From assembly GCA_018907035.1 (NCBI GenBank), contig JACCIC010000052.1, forward strand, positions 2,626,501-2,690,500: a stretch of DNA of 64,000 nt, read 5' to 3'. Within the stretch, counting starts at the first letter, position 1. Each line of letters starts with the position of its first letter. Position numbers and translations under genes: made by a program. The notes beneath the pieces were generated by a model. The model saw only the letters and a program-made list of their open reading frames with translations. It searched no databases and was not told the origin of the DNA. The DNA is from Sycobia sp. Sy_11. Its lineage: Eukaryota; Arthropoda; Insecta; Hymenoptera; Epichrysomallidae. This document shows, one piece after another, positions 56,143 through 64,000 of this stretch.

Positions 56143-57568
56143 TTGGAAATTTATAATGAAAGTAGCTGGTACCTTGGTGGGCGGCCGATTGTGACAAGAT
56201 TGTGGAGCCGAGATATCGCTCGGGATCGCAACACAAATCAACAGCAGGAAGCTGAAACCTCCGGTGAGGGAGCAACCACCAAGGATAGCGAAGGAGTTTT
56301 CGAAGTCCTCTACAATTGGAGAGGTCTGCCCAAAGAGCCGAAGTTCTTGAACGAAAACGAGGCAGTCGAAAAATAGCAAACGGCAATTCAGCAGACAACA
56401 TTCAGCAAATGGACACTTTGCAGAATAGCGATGCGCAGCATGAACAGATACAGAGGCTCATGTTGGAGCTGCGAGCGGCAAAGGAGCAGTCCGAGAGGAC
56501 CATGCTACAATTGGAAGCGGCGCGACAACGGAAAGAAGCGCTCCGCCTACAGGCGGAAGCCGCCAAAGAAGCGGAAGGGAAGCGTTACCAAGAGCAGTTA
56601 ACACGCCTGCAGCTACAACTACAGCAGCTACAGCCCGTGAAACAGCAGGAGCTCGTGACAGGAAATCATATTGCCTGGAGCGCGGGAACAGCGGGTTGAG
56701 CATCAACAGTTGGATCCTGGGGGCAGGGACGGCCCTCGCCGACTGTATCTCCGAACCAGCCTTCTATTCCGAGCGTCGATACATTGGGTGTGTCGCAATC
56801 ACAGTCGTCACACAGCCATGGAAAACAAAGCGTCTTGCAACAAATACTGACGGCGCTACAGCAGGAAAGGACGAATCGTCCCAGGGTCTCGATCAAGGAT
56901 CGGACGCACTAGCGAAATTCTCTGGGCAGGATGACACTCAGCCCATTGCTTCCTGGATTGGTATGGTCGAAGAAATGTCCGCCATAAACAAATGGATAGA
57001 ACAAGAGTTGTACCTTGCAGCCAAGCGAGCGCTCACAGGCTCGGTGGAGAAATAGATGGCTACACAATGGAAGGCCCGTACATGGGAGGAGATCAAGCGC
57101 TGCTTAAAGAGCGCCTTCGAACGTCAATTAGAACAGCACCACGTGTTTGAGAAGCTGCACCAAGAACGATCGGAGAGCGAGGAATCCCTGAGTCAGTACA
57201 CGCTTCGTATGAGGACCATCGGCACTCGAGGCGAAGTCCCAGAAAAACTGATTTTGAAATACCTCATCGACGGAGTTCCAGACAAGGGTTTACAGAAAGT
57301 ATCCTTGTACGCGTGCTCAACATTTGAAGACTTAAATGACGCATTAGCTACCTATGAAGTGACTAGAAGCACACCTCAAAGTGGTCGCTCAGGGAGGAGA
57401 GAGAAAACTAGGAGATCGCACTCGCCGGCGGACGGAAGGAACCGACAATCTAAAGACAGGAAATGTTTTAACTGCGAAATGTACGGTCATATAGGAAAGC
57501 AGTGCCTGGATAGACAAAAAGGGCTAATTTGCCAAAAAGGGCTAAATGCCAAAAACCCGGCCATCTAG
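56143..57568 (+). pseudogene. Gypsy gag fragments
   Basis: Successive frames: 56,143-56,376; 56,316-56,699 (Gln-rich, heptad-like LMLELRAAKEQSERTMLQLE, probable coiled coil); 56,850-57,055; and 57,056-57,568 with a capsid-like FERQLEQHHVFEKLHQERS, YLIDGVPDKGLQK and a CFNCEMYGHIGKQC zinc knuckle. A second knuckle, CQKPGHLAKDC, follows in the next frame. At least three frame breaks or stops, including TAG at 57,053. Confidence 0.82.
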
Positions 57569-57771
57569 CGAAGGACTGCAAAGAAAAGAGCGGATCGGTA
57601 GGGATCAATCTAATTGCAGCAAAATCGAGAGAGCAACTTCGGGACCATGCGGAAGCCATCATCGAGAAAATCAAAGTTACGGTATTGTTCGACTCAGGTG
57701 CTGTGGTCAATATTATGAGAGCCGACCTCTGGGAGGAAATACGAAGTCAGGCGGGAAAAAGTATAATGTGA
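57529..57771 (+). pseudogene. Gypsy zinc knuckle and protease
   Basis: CQKPGHLAKDC knuckle followed by VTVLFDSGAVVNIM, where DSG is the aspartic protease active site (family D-[ST]-G). The frame stops at 57,769, and the remaining protease lies in other frames up to about 57,900. Confidence 0.8.
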
Positions 57772-57853
57772 GAAAATATAAAGTGAATACGTCGGCGAAT
57801 ATAACGGCTTCCGTAATGTCCTGCGAACATCAATTGGTGGAGCGGAGTACGAA

Positions 57854-58366
57854 TTGGAATACGTCATCGTTCCGACCGAGGCTATTGGGAAGAGAGTGCT
57901 CATCGGCGATCCTTTCAGGGATGTCGCTATGGTCGTGCTCGAGAAAGATAGGACTATTGTAGAACCGCTGACTAGACTAGCCTATGTCAACACCGTAAAA
58001 GAGGAATGGAGCCCAATTAATCTCGCCTTCCAAGGAGTCGGCATGAAGTTTCGCGAAGAAATAGAAACAATGATCAGGAATAACCAACCACAAGTAACTG
58101 AAGAGGCGCCGGTTAAAATGACCATCGTATTGAAGGATGAGAAACCGATAGCCCGCGCGCCGCGGCGACTGGCGCCAAAGGAAATGGCGGAAGTGAATTG
58201 GCAGATTGATGATTGGCTAGAGGAGGGCGTGGTTTCACCAAGTTGCTCACAGTTCGCGAGCGCGGTGGTGGTTGTGCGAAAAAAAGACGGCATGCCCCGC
58301 ATTTGCGTAGACTACAAGCCACTAAATAATGTAAGTGAAAGAAAGGACACCCATACCAATCATTGA
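57854..58366 (+). pseudogene. Gypsy reverse transcriptase, N-terminal part
   Basis: RRLAPKEMAEVNWQIDDWLEEGVV, PSCSQFASAVVVVRKKDGMPRICVDYKPLN: the fingers region of Ty3/Gypsy RT. The frame breaks in the next block; the first catalytic Asp region (STIDLRNEFFHVQVEE) is at about 58,400-58,450 in another frame. Confidence 0.87.
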
Positions 58367-58505
58367 GGATGTATTGGATGAATTGGCGGATGCTCGAGTG
58401 TATTCAACGATTGACCTGAGAAATGAGTTTTTCCACGTACAGGTCGAAGAATCCAGCCGTAACTACAAATCGTTTGTTACGCTAGGCGGCTAATTCGAGT
58501 TTAAC

Positions 58506-59067
58506 GTGGTTCCGTTCCGCTTGGACACATCTCCAGCCATATTCACACGTTATGTGCAGTACGTATTCCAGGGCTTGATTAGGGCTAAGATTATGCTCTT
58601 GTATATAAACGACGGTGTCATCAAAGGTCGTACCGTTGATGGTGAATTATCCGGAATCAAAAACGACCAAGCAGGTACAACGCTTTTTAGGATTGGCAGG
58701 TTACTTCCGGAAGTTTATAAAGGACTACGCTCGTATCCCAACACCGCTCAGCGATATACTGAAGAAGGAGGAAAACTTCATATTTGGAGAGAAGCAGCGT
58801 GAGCCTTGTATAAGACTAAAGCAGACATTTGTCTCGGCGTCAGTGTTGCAGCTCTACCGTCAAGAAAGAGATACCGAACTGCACACGGACGCATCGAAAG
58901 ATGGCTATGGGGCCATCTTGCTTCAAAGAGCGCCGAAGGATCAACGGCTACATCCGATTGATTTTATGAGTCGGGAAAACAGCAACGCCGAGAAAAAACA
59001 TAGTATCTATGAGCTCGAGTTTCTGGCGATAGTGAAAGCTTTAGACCAATTCCGCAACTACTTGTAG
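58506..59067 (+). pseudogene. Gypsy reverse transcriptase end and RNase H
   Basis: 58,506-58,640 gives VPFRLDTSPAIFTRYVQYVF and LLYINDGVIKG, with the YIDD box changed to YIND. From 58,640 another frame gives TKQVQRFLGLAGYFRKFIKD and RNase H: ELHTDASKDGYGAILLQR and SIYELEFLAIVKALDQFRNYL. The loss of a catalytic Asp and the frameshift show inactivity. Confidence 0.87.
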
Positions 59068-59300
59068 GTATTACGACTCAAAATCGTTACGGATTGTGCC
59101 GCTTTCAGTCAAACCATGGAGAAGCACCAGCTCACACCGCGCATGAGGCGCTGGATCATGTTGGTCGAAAATTTCGACTACGTAATCGAACATGAGGCAC
59201 GTAGACGCACTCAGTCGAGTGCCTTCAATTAACCCGATTTACGACGCGCTAGTGGAGAGACTAGCACGGGCCCAGTCGAGAGACGAAAAGATCCAGGCAA

Positions 59301-60101
59301 TTGGAGACTTGCGAATTCAAGGATTATGGATTGAAACACGGGCTCGTCTATAAAGGCCAACCCGGACAGGAGAAATTGGTGGTGCCCAAAGGACTACAAA
59401 CAGAGCTCATTAAGAAAGCGCACGATGACGAACACTTCGAAGTAAAAAAGACCACGGAATTACTCGCTCGTGAATATTGGATGAGTAATCTGGAGCGAAG
59501 GGTCGAAAAGTATATTGCGAACTGTCTGCAGTGTATCCTAGTGGCTAGAAAAACCGGAAAGGGAGAAGGACCCAAGGACGATACACCATTACATACGATC
59601 CATTTAGACCATATGGGACCGCTCTCTCCAACTAAAAAGCAGTATCGCCACCTACTGGTTGCGGTCGACGGATTTACAAAATATACATGGATATTTACGA
59701 CTCGATCGACTACTACAAGAGAAGTGCTAGAAAAGCTAAGAGTGATGCAGCAACATTTTGGGAATCCGCAACATTTTGTCACGGATCTTAGTAGGGCATT
59801 CAAGCCGCAGGAGTTCAACGAGTTTTGCTAAACCGAAGAGATCCAGCAGCAGCTAATAACTGCGGGCGTTCTCCGTGGCAACAGACAAGTGGAACGAGTA
59901 AATGCTATCGTTGCTGGCGTAATGGCAAAATTATGCGTCGGCGAACCAGGCAAATGGTTTAAATCTATTATCAGAGTGCAGCGGGCCATAAATGGGACAT
60001 ATCAACGTTCGATTCATACGAGACGTTCGATAGGAAGATCTATCGAACGAGTCGAAGAGCGACGAAGAGACCTAAAGGTATCGCGGCCGCAGTGGCGATG
60101 A
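59301..60101 (+). pseudogene. Gypsy integrase
   Basis: Zinc-binding N-terminus (KKAHDDEHFEVKKTTELLAR with His residues, then CLQCILV), catalytic core with TIHLDHMGPLSPTKKQYRHL (Asp), FVTDLSRAFKPQEFNEFC (second Asp) and, after a TAA at 59,829, the Glu block around NRQVERVNAIVAG and RAINGTYQRSIHTR. Ends before any C-terminal module or LTR. Confidence 0.87.
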
Positions 60102-60110
60102 GCCGATCAT

Positions 60111-60372
60111 GCATGGCGTACGTGATCGCCGTGTCTCTGTCTGATCTCTTCATGTTCGAGCTCGGCGCCTCTTTTTATACTGCGGCTGAAGTTCTTCTCT
60201 CTGCTTTTCTCTCCTTCTTCGCAGACCGAGCACCAGCGGTCTTGCCTACGGCATGTTTACACTTTTACACTTTTACACTTAGCGCGTCAGGCCGATGCTT
60301 TTCGCAGAAATTCGTCATCTTCTGTGCTAGGCTTCTCAATTCCTCAGGAATAATATTCGAGCATTTATTATA
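60111..60372. other. Unassigned GC-richer stretch
   Basis: Lies between the Gypsy integrase and a mariner terminus. Contains TTACAC repeats at about 60,257-60,280. It shows no similarity that I can see to the Gypsy 5' LTR. No gene called. Confidence 0.45.
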
Positions 60373-60512
60373 TGATACGAGGATAGTTTAATAAGTCTTT
60401 AGAGAAAGATAGAAAAACAAATTTTTCGAGGTAAATTTTTTTTTAACTTTCAACATAATCTCCTTCTAGTTCAATACACTTTGATAGACATATCTCCAAT
60501 TTTTTTAAGCCT

Positions 60513-60722
60513 TCAGAAAAGTATGATTGTGTAGTTCCTCAAAATAAGCATATGTGTGAGCGATGACCTCATTTGACATAAACCGTTGTCCGCTGAGCGA
60601 TTTTTTAAATTTCGAAATAAAAAGAAGTCACTCGGAGCCAGATCTGATAAATACAGTGGATGGTCTATCAATTCAAAATTCAATTCGTGAATTTTAGCCA
60701 TCGAAACTACGCACGTATACAC
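60513..60722 (-). pseudogene. Mariner transposase C-terminal fragment
   Basis: CVVSMAKIHELNFELIDHP, then YLSDLAPSDFFLFRNLKN, with the last catalytic aspartate in SDFFLF, then a degenerate tail. Belongs to the copy above. Confidence 0.85.
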
Positions 60723-60973
60723 TTGTGCATTATCTTGGAGAAAGAAGGCTTTTTTCCTTCAAATTAGGACGATTTTCTTTTATTTTCTCATGTAACTGAC
60801 TTAATATTGACGCCTAAAACTTTCCAGTAATTGCCTGTCCCTTTTCCAAATAGTCAATATTTATAATGATAACCACGTGCATCCCAAAACACAGTAGTCA
60901 TAATCTTTCCAGCTGATTTCATCGTCTTTGCCTTCTTTGGAGCCCGTTAGCCTTTAATAATCCATTGTTTAGA

Positions 60974-61249
60974 CTATTCTTTCGTCTCGGAAGTGTAGTG
61001 GTATATCCATGTTTCATCTACAGCGATTAATCTATGCAGAAACTCATCTGGGTTGCGACGCATGCTCTCCAAAAGAACCTTAGAAGAGACCATGCGGTTA
61101 CGTTTGTTCTCAGCTGAGAACAATCTCGGCACCCATCTCGCAGATATTTTTTTCATAGCCAACTTATCGTGCAAAATTGAAACAACGGTACCTTTTGAAA
61201 GCCCTGTTTCAGGAGACCTGGAATACAATGGATATCTCGCGCGGTACAC
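60974..61249 (-). pseudogene. Mariner transposase central fragment
   Basis: Cut-and-paste transposase. SPETGLSKGTVVSILHDKL is the helix-turn-helix and LIAVDETWIYHYT holds the first catalytic aspartate and the typical tryptophan. The frame starts without the family N-terminus. Confidence 0.85.
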
Positions 61250-61256
61250 TATTATC

Positions 61257-62033
61257 GAATCACTTAATAATTTTTCCAGAATGTTATTGTCATTATTATA
61301 ACTTTTGTCAAATGTTTCTGCTATGTTATTATCTGGTAGAGTCTGTTCGAGTTTTAAAAATTGTAAAATTTAAACCATTTTAAATACAGCGTCATCTAAG
61401 CGACTATAATGGAAAATCTATTTCTAGAAAATTAAACACACTATTTTTATTTTTCGAAAGAACATTGTAAACAAAATTCCCCATATTAAGATTTTCACGG
61501 TGAAAAGCATAAAAACGTATTATATAATGACATATAAATGATATTATTGAGAATTTTAAAAATTGTTTTAAACAAAATTGGTAGATCAACCTAAAATAAA
61601 TTTTTTATATTGTATATACTTTTGCTTTAAAACGCCAATTTTATAAGCAAAATTTTAAAGTAGGAAGTACTTGCGCCGCGGTTAACACTATATCATCTGA
61701 GCAGCCTGGTAGATCCATGACGTATAGACCACCACTTCTGCTGATTAGTAGCTTGAAACGCTAATAATTTATTGCATTTTTTCGATAATTATTAGCTATG
61801 AAAAAATATGGCTCCCGGACTATAAAGGATACATTCAGCAGCGTGACAGCTTTCATTCGAAAGGCACATGAGTGATGTCGTAAAACAGGAGCGAATCGAG
61901 AAAAATAAAGACGGAAGAGCTCTACTTGACCTCCAAGAAGAAAGGGAAGACTTACTGAATAATCCACGTATAGTAGATTGAAAAATAAACCTGAGATTTT
62001 TAAATTGCTCTTTAGTATTAGAAAAATTATATT
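61257..62033. other. Unassigned stretch between two mariner copies
   Basis: AT-rich with short open frames and no recognisable domain. A GC-richer 100-base patch lies around 61,670-61,770. Confidence 0.5.
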
Positions 62034-62035
62034 AG

Positions 62036-62640
62036 GAGGGGTATTCAAAAATTAAGTTTCCGTGTGTTTCAAAAAAATAAAAGACTAGTTTTAGAAAATC
62101 TAAATAATTTGACTTTATTCTTTTATTCTTAAACTATTTTTCGATGTAGTCGCTTTCGACTTCAATACATTTTTTTACTGCTTGTAAATTTAAACAAACC
62201 TTCCTTAAAAGATATCCTGCCCTTTTTTGGATCCACCATTTAATGACTTTTTCGATGTCGTCATTTGAAGAAAATTACTAGTCACCTAAAATTTCTTTCA
62301 ATTTTAAGAAAAGGAAATAGTCACGTGGTGCAAGGTGTGGAGAGAAAGTTGGGTGGTCGGAAATTTTCGATTTGAATTTCTGAAGTAAGGTTGGCGTTTT
62401 TTTGAGAGAATGAGGCCGAACATTGCTATGAAAAAGCAAGACTTTTTGACCATATTCCAGGGCGTTTCCGTTTAATGGTATCTCTGAGTTTCTCTAACAC
62501 TTCACAATATTTATCAGCATTAATCATAGGTTCTGGCTCAAGTAAATCGACCAAAAAACATCTAACTTGCCCTAAAAAAACCTGCTCATTGTGCACTTTT
62601 ATGCGTATGTCGAGAAAATCCATACAATCTTTAACCTAAA
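62036..62640 (-). mobile_element. Mariner-family relic (different family)
   Basis: The left end GAGGGGTATTCAAAAATTAAG looks like a mariner-type terminus. The minus strand holds decayed transposase C-terminal sequence: KYCEVLEKLRDTIKRKRPG (62,520), a PTKLSLHTLHHVTISFS-like block (family: SPDLAPSDYHLF region) and a KKSLNGGSKKGR-like block. Every catalytic block is frame-shifted. The 5' half is missing beyond about 62,640. Confidence 0.75.
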
Positions 62641-63300
62641 TAGTTATCAATTCATTGTGAATCTGCTTGCCGTTTAATTCTTTCGCAGTTAAAAAAACGG
62701 ATAAGCACGCGCAATTAACAATCAGACCCGCTTTGTACTAGTGGCTCTATAATTGTTGGCTCGTACTACTGTAAAAAGTATTCTTGGCCACCAAAACTAA
62801 TTCCCTTCTTAACGATAGAACCTAAAACTATAATCAGCTGAAATCCATTAAGGAAATTTACGTTTTGAATACACTCATACACATGATTTATCTCAAAATT
62901 CATTTAATAAAATCAACATCATTTTAGCAGAAATTAAGTTAATATCAGATTTTGCAAGTGTGAATTTTACTCATTTAACAATAACTAGCAACCTTCGTTA
63001 AAGTTTGACAAAAAACATTAATCGTACAATTGACTAGTATGAGCTAACATTTATAGATAAGAAAGTAAATGATGAAACAAGATGTCTTTATTCAATAACG
63101 AATTTTGAATAATCGTAAAAAAGCTATTATGTATACATAAAGAGTTGGTTACAGTCAATGCTTTTTAATATTTTATAAAAGAATATTGACAGATTATAAT
63201 CTATTAAGATAAAATAATATTCAGTGTAAATAAATTACGGGATATCAGACGCGACATAACAATGCTTTAAATTATATTTATATAACATATTTTGTTTATT
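62641..63300. other. AT-rich stretch without recognised feature
   Basis: No coding sequence or repeat identified. Forms the 3' flank of the Penelope-like copy that starts at about 63,301. Confidence 0.5.
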
Positions 63301-64000
63301 AGTCCAATCTACCAGACTCTAACATTAAATTCAGATTATTTCGATTCTTGGAAATGTGAATACTTTCAAGACTATCCCGTTTATACTTATTATTGATACC
63401 ATGTTCCAAAATATCCACATTTACAAAATCAAAAGAATATAAAAACTTTAAACAATGCAACTTTTAAACCGGAAGTAATATGTGAGCTACGTAAATTATA
63501 TTTATGTTCATAAATTCTCTTTTTTAAATATCTACCTGTTTGTCCAATATAGTATTTATCACCATCCATGCAATTAATCTTGTAAACAACTCCTGATTTT
63601 AAGCATCAATCAACCCTATCTTTGCAATTATTAAACAATCTACTCAAATTATTGCTATTTTTAAAGAAAATTTGAATGTTTTATTTTCAAAAATTTATTT
63701 TAATTCTTTCAGACAATCCTCTAACATATGGCAAGACAATAATTTTCCCTCCGTTAACATCAATTCCTGCACTATGTCTATTTTCGGTATTATAAATGTC
63801 AAACAACCTCTCAACAATTAATCTATTAATAAATTGAATTGGATAACTATTATTAATGAAAGTTTCTCTTACTATCTGTAAATTATTTTGTCTAAAATGT
63901 TTATGTGACAATTTTATTGCTCTGTCAATGACACCCTTTAATGCTCCAATTTTGTTTCCGAATTGGTGGTGTGAATTAAAATCTAAAAACCTACCTGACC
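63301..64000 (-). mobile_element. Penelope-like element, runs off the window edge
   Basis: The minus strand from the window end: GRFLDFNSHHQFGNKIGALK and an AIKLSHKHFRQNN stretch of the reverse transcriptase, NLQIVRETFINNSYPIQF, LFDIYNTENRHSAGIDVNG, then the GIY-YIG linker (YKINCMDG..YYIGQTGR) and the C-terminal HSFDF and NLNLMLES-like blocks down to 63,320. It is longer on the 5' side than the copy at 54.1 kb. Its 3' region lacks the hammerhead-like motif. Frame breaks at about 63,680 and 63,600 indicate a dead copy. Confidence 0.85.
63687..63911 (-). pseudogene. Penelope-like reverse transcriptase C-terminal fragment
   Basis: A 74-codon frame, FRQNNLQIVRETFINNSYPI and GIDVNGGKIIVLPYVRGLSE, more than 85 percent alike by eye to the plus-strand copy at 54.1 kb. 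It covers the RT thumb and the start of the linker to the endonuclease. Confidence 0.83.

Larger units (their letters stand above)
55667..60110 (+). mobile_element. Ty3/Gypsy LTR retrotransposon, 3'-truncated and degenerate
   Basis: A 5' LTR (55,667-56,102) is followed by gag (to about 57,570), protease, reverse transcriptase, RNase H and integrase in Gypsy order, all on the plus strand. Reading frames are broken repeatedly. No envelope frame and no second LTR are visible after the integrase at about 60,100. Internal sequence starts with GGGGCTCAGCC, the position of a primer site, but I cannot assign the tRNA. Frame decay suggests it is older than the BEL insertion. Confidence 0.85.
60376..61256 (-). 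mobile_element. Mariner transposon, N-terminally truncated
   Basis: The left terminus reads TACGAGGATAGTTTAATAAG, a mariner-type inverted end. On the minus strand the transposase enters at about 61,256 in the second helix-turn-helix (LSKGTVVSILHDKLAMKKIS), continues with LIAVDETWIYHYTSETKE (first catalytic Asp) and ends with CVVSMAKIHELNFELIDHPL and SDLAPSDFFLF (last catalytic Asp block). Frames are broken between 60,970 and 60,720. The N-terminal DNA-binding half and the right terminus are missing. Confidence 0.86.

Overview
The window looks like an insect nuclear genome, most likely hymenopteran (ant-like). The evidence is very AT-rich non-coding DNA full of (TA)n, (TG)n and (GA)n microsatellites, one conserved intron-split gene with GT..AG junctions, and a dense cluster of insect-type transposons. 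The species cannot be named from the sequence.

Layout. Bases 1-14,821 hold no recognisable coding sequence, only microsatellites and two weak promoter-like or CpG-rich spots. Bases 14,822-23,183 (+) carry the only host gene I can support: seven coding exons of a proton-coupled amino-acid transporter of the SLC36/PAT family, the group of insect 'pathetic' (path). The exon phases fit together and give about 474 codons. Only the start codon is missing; an ATG-GAG just before a GTGAGC donor at 10,341 is a candidate first coding exon. From 23.2 to 28.5 kb the DNA is AT-rich with two small palindromic or transposon-like relics.

From about 28.5 kb to the end the window is almost continuous transposon, much of it nested. 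It holds several Penelope-like (PLE) fragments with GIY-YIG endonuclease; an 8.1 kb BEL/Pao LTR retrotransposon (minus strand) with a 5-bp target duplication, three LTR segments and a duplicated gag, inserted into a PLE 3' region; a Jockey/X-element-like non-LTR element (minus) interrupted by a 390-bp TTAA-flanked MITE; four degenerate mariner copies; three R1-clade-like non-LTR elements (two minus, one plus); and a Ty3/Gypsy element (plus) with a 5' LTR but no visible 3' LTR. All transposon ORFs I can read are broken by stops, frameshifts or deletions. The BEL copy is the youngest-looking: its duplicated segments are nearly identical.

No gene network beyond the transporter is visible. The most interesting structures are the three-LTR BEL arrangement with an exactly reconstructable insertion site, the hammerhead-ribozyme-like and palindromic motifs shared by two PLE 3' ends, and the piggyBac-style MITE sitting in a former endonuclease reading frame. 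All identifications come from reading motifs by eye; no database search was possible.
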